Assembly (NCBI RefSeq): GCF_033118175.1
Contig: NC_083701.1
Location: forward strand, 68,037,001-68,101,000
Length of the DNA: 64,000 bases
Origin: Dama dama
Taxonomy: Eukaryota > Chordata > Mammalia > Artiodactyla > Cervidae
Reading direction: 5' to 3'
In this document: one piece after another, positions 1-10,655 of the stretch
Numbering within the stretch: the first letter of the stretch is position 1
How the letters are laid out: every line of letters begins with the position of its first letter
The notes under the pieces: generated by a model
Seen by the model: only the letters and a program-made list of their open reading frames with translations
Database searches by the model: none
Told to the model about the DNA's origin: nothing
Made by a program: the position numbers and the translations under genes

Positions 1-617
1 ACTTTAACTTCTCTATTTCCTTTTCAGTGGAAGATGTTGACTTGATTAATTACCTTTAGAAATTCAAATATTTTAATCGCTAATTGGACTGTTCACTATT
101 GATGGGTTAGGAAGTGGAAATTTTTACCACAAAATAGGCTCCAGTTCTCTAATGCATGCCCAGGGTAGAGTGCTTTTCCCTTTGGGAAAATAGTGGAAAT
201 GAGTAATCTTTCCAAGTTGCTTCAATATCTGATATCCTTTGGGGGGAAAAATGTGGGAAGTATTTTCTCAATCTTTTGAGGTTAGATGCTCTGGTTTTCT
301 CAGAGTTCCATAGAATTCTGAAGGACACATTCTGCTGTAATTTGCCAGGTTTTATTACCCGATTTTCAAAAGTTGTAGGAAAATTGAGTTTTAATCATTG
401 GTAAATTCAAATGCCACAGATTCTTCCAGTTGGGTTTAATGAATCAAATAGGTCCTGAAGAATGACTTTCCTAACCAAAATGGCATCTAAGTAGAGCAGT
501 CTAAGTCTCCATGTCAATTACTGAAGCTTTGTTTTTAGTGCTGCCAGATGTGAGGAGAAGTGATGGATAGGAGCCTGAATACTAGTTATTAACAAAAACA
601 AGAGCAGCATTAATGGC
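1..617. other. unassigned non-coding sequence
   Basis: AT-rich sequence with no open frame of note. I recognise no repeat family here. Confidence 0.5.
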
Positions 618-745
618 AGCTGCTATTTACAGAACATCTGCTACCATAGCACCGTGCTAGGCATTTGCTAAACAGTTTATGTGCATTGTCTGATTTAGGA
701 CAACCCCATAAGATAGGGCTCACATATGAGGAAAACGAGGGGCCA
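618..745 (-). repeat. MIR SINE relic
   Basis: The order 'ctatttacagaacatctgct', 'gtgctaggcatttgctaa', then an 'atgaggaaaac' block matches the reverse complement of MIR (lifecycle-size, low-order and 'atgaggaaactgag' boxes). It is strongly diverged, so the edges are approximate. Confidence 0.5.
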
Positions 746-1794
746 AGGGGTGCTTCTTTTTTGACTTCAGTGATATCAAATCAAGACTCTCCCAACTTCT
801 GCCTGATAAAAAGCAAACAGAAGCATTATGATTGTGATTGCTACATTATGGATGGAATTGAATGGAAAAGAAGGAAGAAGTTAGGAGAGATGGGGCCAAG
901 AGGACTTGCTGAAAATGAAACGTACCCCTAAATGTGCTGTTGGCAAGGCTTCCATCTCCACTGACCATGGAGAGGGCCTTGGGGTGGCAGTGGCTGGCTG
1001 AGGACCCCTCCAGGCCTGTGAAAGGGGGGATTCTCAAGTGTGAACTAAACATAGTCTTCTCCTTTCTGCCCTCCAGATTCTGAATCCATTTAGAAGAAAA
1101 TAGGAGTAATATAGGGTGCAAAATATCTGCTGTCAGGATAGTCAAGCTGATGGGAGAGCATGACTGGAACTTTGGACAACTTAGTGATGTAACCCCATCC
1201 CCCGGTTTAAGCTTTGGGAACTGGGCACAGGAAGGCAGCCTGGAGAATCGGGCACAGCCTCACACGTGTGGGACTGAGGCTGTGAGACAGGCAGAAGGAG
1301 GGACTGCGTGTGTGCCTTTGACTCATTAACTTTGCGCAGCAGAGGACCTGAACATCCAACATCCAGGGCCCAATGAATGTCAAACGCCAGTCATCTCAGC
1401 AACCAGATAAATCACTCTCCCCATAGGGGGAGGACTGGGAGTTTAAGAAAGGGACCAGAAACATTGTTCCAGAAGCCTTTCCTCTGGAGAATAGGACGGA
1501 TGTTCACTCTCCTCTACAGAAATATGAAGACAAATATGAACCTCCTGCCTCAACCCTCCCCAGCAGGAACCTCTGTGGTGAAGCCCCACTTGCTCAATTT
1601 TAATTTGCTTCTAACAAATGCCACATATCCCGGGAATTCAAGACTAAGACTCAAATAGAACAGAAGCATAAAGATACAAAGTGCCTCACATTCCCCACTA
1701 GTGATAAAAATAAACTACTGCTCATACGCCACTCAGGGGCAGATATATGACAGTTGGATGTAGAAACACATGCAGTATATAGCCCTTGGGGAGT
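746..1794. other. unassigned non-coding sequence
   Basis: No repeat family or exon was recognised. Open frames of 93-99 codons occur here on both strands but show no recognisable protein. Confidence 0.4.
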
Positions 1795-2204
1795 GGCAAA
1801 AATGTTTTAGACAGGAGAAAATCTAAATGACCTGGGATATGGTGATGATTTCTTAGATACAACACCAGATGCATGATCCATGCGAGAGATAGTTGATTAG
1901 AAAGACGTCACTAAAGTTAAAAATTTCTGCTCTGAGAGACTGTCAAGAGAATGCGAAGACAAGCCAGGGACTGGGAGAAAATATTTGCAGAAGACAGTCA
2001 AGGACTGTCATCCAAAATATACCAAGAACATTTAAATCTCAACAGTAAGTAAACAAACAACCTGACTTTTTAAATGGGTGGAAAATGTGAACTGATATCT
2101 CACTAAAGAAGATATACAGATGGATAATAGGCATAGGAAAAGATGTTCAATATTATTTGTTATTAAGGAATTGCAAATTAAAACCACAATATTATACACC
2201 TTTA

Positions 2205-2430
2205 GGGCTTCCCAGGTGGGGCTAGTGATAAAGAACCTGCCTGCCAATGCAGGAGATGTACAAGACATGGGTTCAATTCCTGCGTCAGGAAGATCCCCTG
2301 GAGGATGAAATGGCAACTCACTCAGTATTCTTGCCTGGACCCCATGGACAGAGGAGCCTAGAGGGCTATGGTCCATGGGGTTGCAAAGAGTTGGACATGA
2401 CTGAAACAACTTAGCATGCAAGCATGCCTG
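2205..2430 (+). mobile_element. Bov-tA SINE
   Basis: It starts 'gggcttcccaggtgg', contains 'gaagatcccctggagg' and 'tattcttgcctgga', and ends with the 'ttggacatgactgaa' box. It is inserted in the L1. A degenerate TSD is likely (about 'acacctttagg' before, 'gcacctgttgg' after). Confidence 0.85.
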
Positions 2431-2751
2431 CACCTGTTGGAATAGCCCAAATTCAGAACAGTGCCAACACCAAATACTGGTGAGAATATGGCACAGTAGA
2501 AACTCTTGTTCATTACTAACGGGAATGCAAAATGATACCATCACTTTGGAAGACAGTTTGGCAGTTTCTTAGAAAACTGAACATACTAAGTATACAGATT
2601 ACCACACAATCCAAAAATCAAATTCCTTGGTATTTACCCTTTAGCCCAAAGAGTTGAAAATTTATGTCCACACAAAAATCTGCACATGGATGGTCATAGC
2701 AACTTCACTCATAATTGTCAAAACTTGGAAGCAACCAAAATGTCATTCAGT

Positions 2752-3487
2752 AAAGGGCATGGTGTAAACATAAAACTAATCAAATGAGAAAAACAAAGGC
2801 TTTTCATGAACTTGCTATATAGCAAGGCAGTTGGCCACTCACAATTGACAGGGACTCAAAGGCAGCAGAAGAGTAGGAAAGTTTATAGGCGGAAAAAAGA
2901 GGAGCCTTCAGGTACGCCTTGTTGGAAGCCATTGGCATGGGGGAGCTCCAGAGAACTACCTAGAAGTGCGGCACCCTGGGTGACTGGTTAGAGCACGTAT
3001 TTGGTTGGCCCTAAGTTGGAAGTTGTCAGTGAAACAGATCGCCAGTCCAGGTTGGATGCATGAGACAAGTGCTCGGGGCTGGTGCACTGGGAAGACCCAG
3101 AGGGATGGGATGGGGAGGGAGGTGGGAGGGGGGTTCAGGATGGGGAACACATGTAAATCCATGGCTGGTTCATGTCAATGTATGGCAAAAACCACTACAA
3201 TATTGTAAAGTAATTAGCCTCCAACTAATAAAAATAAATGAAAAAAAAAAAAATACCACCAAGTGCTGGCCACTAGAGGCAGATTATTATAGAAGTTATT
3301 GTTTAGCTCCATGGATTGGCACCAGAGATAGCAACTTGGCTTCCTTGAGTCTGACTTATACCAGGCTGACTTCTGAGTTGCTTACTGAAGATTAGTAGAG
3401 GTTGGCTTCCTGGGCAGTTTATTGTAGGTTATGGGTCAAAGTTCTATTTTTATGTGGGGTCTGACCATTGTCCATTTGTATATTCAG
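2752..3487. repeat. Unclassified insertion (LTR-like) in L1
   Basis: L1 text stops at 'tcattcagta' and resumes at 'attcagtctctcaatgg', so about 730 bp were inserted; 'attcagt' may be the target duplication. About 500 bp of this is an unidentified repeat, perhaps an LTR, and the rest is a younger L1 3' end. I could not name the family. Confidence 0.4.
3030..3253 (+). mobile_element. Ruminant L1 3' UTR, 5'-truncated
   Basis: It runs from 'gaaacagatcgccag' through the G-rich block (about 3,100-3,140) to 'ctaataaaaataaatg' and an A13 tail. The same text occurs, inverted, at the 3' ends of the L1 copies at 7.7 and 18.6 kb. It holds only the last 224 bp of the element and has no coding capacity. 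Confidence 0.85.
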
Positions 3488-3722
3488 TCTCTCAATGGAT
3501 AAGTTAACTGTGGTGCATCACACATCACAATATTATTCAACACTAGAAAGAAAGGAGGTATCAAGCCATCAAAAGACATAAAGGAAACTTAAATGCATAT
3601 TACCAAGTGAGAGAAGCTAGTCTGAGAGGCTGTGTTCTGTATGATCTGTCTGTATGACATTCCAGAAAAGGCAAGTCTATGGAGACAGTAAAAATATTGG
3701 TGGTTGCAAGGGGTTGAGGGGG

Positions 3723-4063
3723 TGTTAATTAGTTACACAAAGAGGCCCGTAGACTGAGGTGTCTCTAATGGAGAAGAAGGCCTATATAAACCAACCAAAA
3801 TCTAAGCCTAAGCTTCAAGGTTAGGAAATGGAAAGCTGAGGACAAGCAATCACAGTTTGTGACCAACAGTCCAATAGACTCTAAGCTACAGCTTATCAAA
3901 TAATTTTCTTTCTTCGCTTCATACCTTGTCTGTGTAGGTACTTCCCCAGCTCCTGCTTGAGGCAGGATCATCATCACTTCCCATTTGATGCTGCCCCACT
4001 TGAACCAATGTTTGCTCTAATAAATTAAAAAAAATTTAATATGCCTCAGTTTACGATTCAACA
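3723..4063 (+). mobile_element. Probable solo LTR inserted in old L1
   Basis: About 340 bp separate two collinear pieces of the host L1. The insert begins TGTT and ends AACA. It has a TATA-like 'tatataa' near 3,783 and an AATAAA near 4,018, as expected for an LTR. No clean TSD is seen, only G-rich flanks. The family was not identified. Confidence 0.5.
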
Positions 4064-4380
4064 AGGGCAGGGGAGGGATGAATAAGCAGAAGACAGAGGA
4101 CATTTTAGGGCAGTGAAACTGTACTGTATGATATTATAATGTTAGATAGGTGTCATTATAATTTATTAAAGCAAAATGCACAATGCCAAGAGTAAACCCT
4201 AATGTAAACTGTAGACTTTGGGGAATTATGATGCACAGGTTCATGGATTTCAACAAATGAATTACCCTTGTGCAAGATGTTGATCAGTGGAGAATACTGT
4301 GCATGTGGAGGGGAGACAGGTTATGGGAACTCTATATTTTCTGCTCAGTCTTTCTGTGAGCCTAAAATTACTCTAAAAAA

Positions 4381-4545
4381 TAAAATCCACTTCAAAGGAA
4401 AAAAGACTGTTTTAGAACTAGACAGTGGTGATGTTTGCACAACATTGTGGAATATACTAAATGCTACTGAATTGTGTACTTCAACAAGGTTAATTTTACA
4501 TGATATGAATTCTGCCTCAATGTTAAAAGAAAAAAAATGCAGAGG
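4381..4545 (+). mobile_element. L1M 3' end fragment
   Basis: The text 'agaactagacagtggtgatg', 'gcacaacattgtgg', 'actgaattgtgtacttcaa' is the typical 3' UTR tail of an old mammalian L1. It directly follows the end of the preceding L1. Confidence 0.65.
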
Positions 4546-5081
4546 TGTTCACACACAAAACCAAAACAACACCTGTAGTGAGCATCCTACATCTTTTTAA
4601 ACTGGTTCACTGCTGGGACTCGGCCACGTCCAGGCCCACCTGGAAGCTGTGAGCTGGGCTGCCGAGGGACAGAGGTCCACTTGAGAAAGGACCTGCTCTG
4701 ACAGGAGGGGAAAAGGCAAGCTCGGTCCAGAAAGGCAGAGGGCAGGGTGACTGGACAGTTAGATGTTTCTGGTCCTCACCTTTCCCTGGTGTAAATGTGT
4801 GTCCCCCGTCTTCCAGGCCGACTGGGCTGCCCTCTCGTTTACCGTCAGGCCCCAGCTCTGCCTTGAGAGTAGGCTATCCAGCGCGCGCTCAAATAGTGCT
4901 CACGGTTCCCAGGGGCCACGCTGTTCACACATCCCGCTGGGGCCTCTCGCCACTGGTACCAGAATTCTGCTCTGGTTTTTCCTCACACTGCCTCTGACCC
5001 ATCCGCTGCCTCTCCTTGCCAGACGGGCTTCTTCCCAACATAGGGCCATTATTCTGGCTGTAGGTTTTGTAATGATGGAAT
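4546..5081. other. unassigned non-coding sequence
   Basis: GC content rises after 4,620, giving overlapping frames of 66-111 codons with no recognisable protein. Confidence 0.4.
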
Positions 5082-5596
5082 TGTTATTGAAAGGGTGACC
5101 TTTCCCAGGGCCTGGGAGTGGGCTCTTGTCCAACATTCAGAAATAAATTGTCCAGGGAGACACACTCTCTACAAAGTGAGAAACTTTATTGGGAAGGGGC
5201 GTCTGAGCAGACAGCAGCAGCGGGAGGGAACCCAGGAGCACTGCTGTACTGTGTGGCTCAGTCTCAGGTTTTAAGGCAATGGGGTTAGCTTTCTGGATTG
5301 CCTCTGGCCAATCATCTTGTTTGTGCCCGTGTTTGATCTGACTCGGGTCCTTCCTGCTGGTGCCTGCATCTCTTAGCCAAGATGGGTTCCAGCACAAGGA
5401 TTTCTGGGAGGTTGACTGGACATATTATGGGCTGGTGTCTCCTCCTTCCTTTTGAACCCTCCTGGATTCTTCCAGTTGGAGGTAGCTTGTCAGTTCCATG
5501 TTCCTTGTATGAATCTCCTCTTGTGAGATCACTCGTGCCAGTGGTTATTATCCTGCCTGGCCAGGGTGGGTGGTTTCAGTCAATGGTTCCCTAACA
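5082..5596 (-). mobile_element. Solo LTR of a class I-like endogenous retrovirus
   Basis: On the minus strand this 515-bp block begins TGTTAGGG and ends AATAACA, so the termini are inverted (TGTTA/TAACA). It carries a polyadenylation signal ('cccaataaagtttctc' on minus) near 5,190. It is flanked by GAAT at 5,078-5,081 and 5,597-5,600, a 4-bp target duplication typical of gammaretrovirus-like elements. No gag, pol or env lies beside it, so it is a solo LTR from LTR-LTR recombination. Confidence 0.75.
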
Positions 5597-5600
5597 GAAT

Positions 5601-6466
5601 TACATCAGTTTCCCTAAAGCCCTGGGTCAAATCCACCCAGGCCAGACTCCTGGCAGAGGCCACACTCCAGCACGGGCCATCACTGTGCCCCTGGAGCCTG
5701 TCCCTCAGAACAGAGGTCTACTTCCAATGTTCTCTCTCCTTGAAGTCTAGAACCATCTTCATGCCTCCCCCTTCTCTTTTCTTTTGGACTGGCCCAGAGG
5801 AGACCAAAAGCCAGAGATCATGAAAGCCAGGAAAAGCTAATAGTAAAAACATGACATTATGTCAGAGAAGGAAACATTTCACAAACTCCAAAAAGAACTC
5901 AACCTCACAAGCAATCAGAGAAATACTCATTTAGTATTTAGCATATACCTACCAGATTGACGAAAATGAGAAAGACCAGCAATACCAGCTGTTAGCAAGG
6001 ATGCGGAGCAACATGTCTCCGCTACCCGCTGGTTGTGAGAGTCACATGCAGTTAATGGGGAACAGTGTTCAGCAAGAGCGCATGCTGTGTCGCTGGCCTC
6101 AAGAGCCCTACAATCCCTTCACTTCATGAAGGCAGAGCAGATCCTCTTTGCATCAACAGGAACATTCTGGATCAAGGTCTGGCCTCATCTTATAGTAACC
6201 TCTTTGCCAAAGCAAAGTCTCCTTAGGATGGCTCTGCCCCCATCTCCTCAGGCAACTGGCACAAGAGGCATGCCTGGGGTTCTTCTGCCTCTGGTTCTCC
6301 TTGAGGCTCCCAGTGAGGCAGGCCAGGGCCTGGGATCCCTTGCTGCAGTGCTTGCAGCTTGCAAGCACTTCTCGAGCCACAGAATACAACAGCCACAGAA
6401 TACAAAGAAATTATGAGGGACTAAAAATAGCTGCAGAGGTGTGCAATTGGGGCAAACTACGAACAT
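5601..6466. other. Mostly unassigned; contains an L1 scrap
   Basis: Apart from the L1 fragment at about 5,868-6,070, nothing is recognised. Frames of 60-109 codons on both strands overlap one another and look like chance. Confidence 0.4.
5868..6070 (+). mobile_element. L1 ORF2 relic
   Basis: The series 'actcaacctcacaagcaatc', 'taccagattgacgaaaatga', 'aaggatgcggagcaacatg' matches the L1 ORF2 C-terminal region. Frames are broken. Confidence 0.65.
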
Positions 6467-6694
6467 GCATGGGTGTGTGCTAAGTCAACTCAGTTGTGTC
6501 CAACTCTTTGCCACCCTGTGGACTATAGCCCACCAGGCTCCTCTGTCCATGGAATTCTCCAGGCAAGAATACTGCAATGGGTTGCCATGCCTTCCTCCAG
6601 AGGATCTTCCCAATCCAGGGGTCAAACCTGCATCTCTTATGTCTCTTGCATTGGCAGGTGGGTTCTTTACCACTCATGCCACCTGGGAAGCCCA
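6467..6694 (-). mobile_element. Bov-tA SINE
   Basis: It reads as the reverse complement of the SINE: 'ttgtgtccaactctttgcc', 'aggctcctctgtccatgg', 'caggcaagaatactgcaatg', then the tRNA-like head 'ttaccactcatgccacctgg' and 'gaagccca'. Confidence 0.9.
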
Positions 6695-7564
6695 AATTAT
6701 GAACAGTAAGAAACTAAAAGGCCAAAGACTAACTGCTACACCTGAGGTGCTAGGAGCAAAAGCAGGGTATTACAAACAATCCTACACAGAGCACCACCAG
6801 GGGGGTGGGCAGACCACCTAAGCCACTCTCCGGGCTGACCCACCAATCCAGCCCCACTCTCACCTTTCCCTCTCACCCCAGGGACTGAACGTGGGCATCT
6901 GATACACATTCTCACTCCCTCCAGCTGGAGCACAAGTCCCAGCAAAGCCTTGCCTGAATTTCTCTTCTGGCTTCTTATCAGTTTGTGTGGATTACACTGT
7001 CCAAGGGCCAGGGCTGCCATGCTGGGTCAGTGTCACCAAGGTGGATGAAGGGATCTCCAGCTCCTTCTGCAGAGCAGCCTCCAGCAGCCTGGAGCTAGCC
7101 CTGGGCCTTGCTTTAGGGCGGGCATACTTCATGCTGGGGTCAGTGGCAATTTTGGCCCTGGGCACAGCAGAGTAACCAATGAAAATGCAGAGATGTAGCG
7201 ATGCTCCCACATCAAAGGAGCATCAGTATCAGTTTGCGAGACAGGTGACACTCATGATCGGACACCGTGCCTGCAATGGTGGTCAGTGGTCCTGGGACGT
7301 GTGCCTGCAGGGACAGAGCAGGAGTGCGGGCATGCAGACATCTCAGGTTGATGAGGGCACACTCCTCACTGCTCCAGGAAGCTGGAGCAAAGGCCCTTTC
7401 ACTGAGGGAAATAAAGACAAGAACCAGATGGTGATGATGATCACGACGGTAACATGTTGATGCTCCAATTTTATACCTTGCTTGCATAACCTGGAAACCG
7501 GCCACAAAATGCCAATAAATCAGGAAATCCTCCAGAAACAATTCTGTATAACATTTCTCAAAGG
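6695..7564. other. unassigned sequence with minus-strand frames
   Basis: Several minus-strand frames (6,736-7,020, 6,992-7,210, 7,212-7,541) follow one another, as a decayed retrocopy might, but I matched none to a known protein and saw no poly(A) trace. It is left without function. Confidence 0.35.
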
Positions 7565-7724
7565 GAGCCCTTCAAATTATCATCAGCATCAAGGGCAAAG
7601 TCCTTTAGACCTGGATGCTAAGATCCTACCCTAGGCCTCCTAAATAAGAACCACTGAGTGGGAGCTGAGGAACCTACATTTTAAGGAATTCCCTGGGTGA
7701 CTCATGTTTCCCATCCATCAGGGG
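7565..7724. repeat. hAT (MER5-like) DNA transposon relic
   Basis: 'taagaaccactgagtgg' and 'cctacattttaaggaattccc' resemble the interior of MER5-type nonautonomous hAT elements. It is diverged and is interrupted on the right by the L1 at 7,741. Confidence 0.4.
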
Positions 7725-7740
7725 AGGCAGCAGCTTCTTT

Positions 7741-8885
7741 TTTTTTTTTTTTTTTTTATACTAGGTTATTATTTTTTTTTTCATTTATTTTTATTACTTG
7801 GAGGCTAATTACTTTACAATATTGTAGTGGTTTTTGCTATACATTGACATGAATCAGCCATGGACTTACATGTATTCCCCATCCCGATCCCCCCTCCCAC
7901 CTCCCTCTCTACCCGATCCTTCTGGGTTTTCCCAGTGCACCAGGCCCGAGCATTTCTCATGCACCCAACCTGGGCTGGTGATCTGTTTCACCCTAGATAA
8001 TATACATGTTTCGATGCTGATCCCACCCTTGCCTTCTCCCACAGAGTCCAAAAGTCTGTTCTGTACATCTGTGTCTCTTTTTCTGTTTTGCATATAGGGT
8101 TATCATTACCATCTTTCTAAATTCCATATATATGTGTTAGTATACTGTAATGTTCTTTATCTTTCTGGCTTACTTCACTCTGTATAATGGGCTCCAGTTT
8201 CATCCATCTCATTAGAACTGATTCAAAAGAATTCTTTTTAATGACCAAGTAGGCTTTATCCCAGGAATGCAAGGATTCTTTAATATCCACAAATCAATCA
8301 ATGTAATACACCACATTAACAAATTGAAAGATAAAAACCATATGATTATCTCAATAGATGCAGAAAAAGCCTTTGACAAAATTCAACATCCATTTATGAT
8401 TAAAACTCTCCAGAAAGCAGGAATAGAAGGAACATACCTCAACATAATAAAAGCTATATATGACAAACCCACAGCAAGCATCACCCTCAATGGTGAAAAA
8501 TTGAAAGCATTTCCCCTAAAATCAGGAACAAGACAAGGGTGCCCACTCTCACCACTATTATTCAACATAGTCTTGGAAGTTTTGGCCACAGCAATCAGAG
8601 CAGAAAAAGAAGTAAAAGGAATCCAGATAGGAAAAGAAGAAGTGAAACTCTCGCTGTTTGCAGATGACATGATCCTCTACATAGAAAACCCTAAAGACTC
8701 TACCAGAAAACTACTAGAGCTAATCAACGAATATAGTCAAGTTGCAGGATGTAAAATTAACACACAGAAATCCCTTACATTCCTATACACTAACAATGAG
8801 AAAACAGAAAGAGAAATTAAGGAAACAATACCATTCACCATTGCAACAAAAAGAATAAAATACTTAGGAGTATATCTACCTAAAC
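7741..8885. mobile_element. Young ruminant L1, 5'-inverted (twin-primed)
   Basis: The left part (7,741-8,243) is the L1 3' end on the minus strand: poly(T), then the 3' UTR. The right part (8,241-8,885) is ORF2 reverse transcriptase on the plus strand. The parts meet at a 3-nt microhomology, ATG. Compared with the copy at 18.6-20.7 kb, about 1.4 kb of L1 between them is missing. The whole is flanked by a perfect 16-bp target duplication, aggcagcagcttcttt, at 7,725-7,740 and 8,886-8,901. This is the signature of twin priming during a single retrotransposition. Confidence 0.93.
8241..8885 (+). pseudogene. L1 ORF2 reverse transcriptase fragment
   Basis: The fragment is open for about 210 codons and includes the 'SIDAEKAFDKIQH' finger/palm region, the 'TRQGCPLSPLLFN' motif and the catalytic FADD box at 8,657-8,668, then 'KYLGVYLP'. 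The endonuclease and C-terminal parts are absent. The active-site residues are kept, but the piece has no promoter and cannot work alone. Confidence 0.9.
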
Positions 8886-8901
8886 AGGCAGCAGCTTCTT
8901 T

Positions 8902-9989
8902 GCAAAGATGGCCATGCCTCTGATGACCCTCGGGCTCAGGGTCTGAGCTCTGCTTCCTCCTCCTCTTAGCTCAGTCTTTTCACCAATGACTGGGGAGCCC
9001 TGCACATTGAAAAAGTTTCAAGAGTTGTTTTCCAGGCTCGTTCCAGTCTCAAAACACAAACTCCTTGCCCCAGAATTCCTTTGAAGAACCTTTGCTTTGT
9101 AGAATGTCTTGAACAGGCAATGTTTATATTCCTAATGGGTTGTCAACATTATTTTTTGCTTTCATGGTGATTTTGTGAAACATAAGATTTGGGATGCGTC
9201 TTAACACAGTTTCAGGCTGTTGTAGCCTGAAAGCCACTTGGGATTTCCCCTTAATGTACGTTTCACACAAAGGAAGAAAGGGGCAGCGGCTGTGTGCAGA
9301 GTTTCAGGCTCCTTCACCCCTTGCCTTCCCCTCGTGGGGTGGGTTCTAGGTCAACTTGCCTTTTAGGGTTTACCAGGTTACCTGAATTTTTTTCTGTGCA
9401 TACTCTCTGTATCTTCTTCTTTTCTCATTTTTTTCTCTTGCAGAGAAACTCTTCTCTAGAGTTTTTAAAAGTAATGATGCAAAAGAGAGACCCAAAACAG
9501 GATTTTACACATTGGCTTGAATTTCTTGTTACCCACAGTTTGGGATGTTACTTAGTTACCAGAAGAGTCTGGCTTGGGCTCCAAGAAAATTAGTTTGACA
9601 CTAAAAACTTAAAAGTGCCAGATGTGCTCACTGTTTAGACAGGCTTGGCCGATGAAAAGTTCCAGAACTGGAAAGTGGTAAAAGCATGAAACCCACTCAA
9701 TCCACAGACCTCTGCATTTATGTGTTTTCCCCTCTCTCTTTTTTTTCTTCTCCTGGATGTTTAATTGCCTATGGGTGGACAACAAATCTGTGTTCTTGCA
9801 AACGTGTCTCCTCCTGTCATGAATGATTTATCCTGTCTTTTCCCAGTGGCTGTTCTACATTCCTATGAAAATAAAAATAAAGTGCCCCTGCTCTAGAAAA
9901 GGAGGAAGAGTGAATCTTGATTGAGTCCCCTATTTTTTTTTTTTATTTATAGAAAATCACAGATGAGGCAGCATTGCAATTTATAAATA
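8902..9989. other. unassigned non-coding sequence
   Basis: I recognise no repeat. It is AT-rich with pyrimidine tracts and a frame of 99 codons at 9,294-9,593 that has no identifiable protein. Confidence 0.4.
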
Positions 9990-10147
9990 TGTTTGTTATA
10001 TCTCCCCTGCTGAACCCATGTTACACCACAGAGGGAAGTCTGATCTAGTCCATCTGGGGTGGGGCCCCTGAGAACTTGCATTTTTTAACAAGTTCCTAGA
10101 CGGTGTTGATGCTGCGGATCTAAGGACCCCCAAGTTGAGAACCAGTC
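9990..10147. repeat. MER5-like hAT relic
   Basis: 'ctggggtggggcccctgag', 'aacttgcattttttaac', 'acaagttcctagacggtgtt' and the terminal 'gttgagaaccagt' match MER5A-type elements, whose terminal repeat is a 'cagtggttctcaac' box. Confidence 0.65.
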
Positions 10148-10281
10148 AGAGCAATGATTATCTCAACCTTGGCTGCACATTTGAAGCACCTCGGGGGCTT
10201 TATGAAGCTGAATGCCTGGACCCACCTCAGAAGAGCAGGTGACGTGAGAGCCACGTCAGCACTTTCAATCACTCTGTGTAC
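10148..10281. repeat. MER5-like hAT relic, second copy
   Basis: It begins 'tgattatctcaaccttggct', followed by 'gcacatttgaagcacctcgg' and 'ctgaatgcctggaccc', the typical left half of MER5A. It is followed by a SINE. Confidence 0.6.
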
Positions 10282-10493
10282 TTGGTCACTTCAGTCGGGG
10301 CTGACACTTTGCAACCCCGTGGACTGTAGCCCGCCAGACTCCTCTGTCCATAGAATTCTCCAGGCGAGAATACTGGAGTGGTTTGCCAAGCCTTCCTCCA
10401 AAGGATCTTCCTGACCCTGGGGTCGAATCCACGTCACCTGTGTCTACTGTATTGCAGGCGGGTTCTTTACCCCCCGAGCCACCTAGAAAGCCC
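10282..10493 (-). mobile_element. Bov-tA SINE
   Basis: Reverse complement of the SINE, from 'cacttcagtcggggctgaca' to 'accccccgagccacctagaa' and 'agccc'. It lies between two MER5-like pieces with a short target duplication, 'atcactc', on both sides. Confidence 0.88.
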
Positions 10494-10655
10494 TTTGATC
10501 ACTCCAGGGCTGTTTTTCTCAGTCTTGGTTGCACATAGATTACCTGGGGAATTTTTAAAACCCTGGTGCCTAGGCTTCTGCCAACTTCAGACCTATTCCC
10601 AGGTATCAGTGGTTTTCAAAGCTCCCTAGGTGAATCACACATGCAGCCTGCAGGG
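10494..10655. repeat. MER5-like hAT relic, third copy
   Basis: 'ctcagtcttggttgcacata', 'ttacctggggaatttttaaa' and 'aaagctccctaggtgaatca' form a nearly complete MER5A-like unit right of the SINE. Confidence 0.6.

Larger units (their letters stand above)
1795..4385 (+). mobile_element. Old L1 (L1M-type), 3' part, interrupted
   Basis: From 1,795 the text follows the L1 ORF2 C-terminal part, through 'gggagaaaatatttgcagaa' and 'gaagatatacagatggataa' to the 3' UTR and the 'ctctaaaaaataaaatcc' end near 4,385. Reading frames are destroyed. At least three later insertions split it: a Bov-tA SINE, a composite repeat at 2,752-3,487 and a probable LTR at 3,723-4,063. L1 text resumes after each one, which gives the relative order of events. 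Confidence 0.8.

Noticed and set aside
6480..6709. tRNA-like boxes inside Bov-tA and CHR SINEs as tRNA genes
   Set aside because: The A/B-box-like heads belong to SINEs and do not form a full cloverleaf.
8267..8923. Frame of 218 codons as a cellular gene
   Set aside because: It is the L1 reverse transcriptase fragment. Its last codons run into the target duplication and host sequence.
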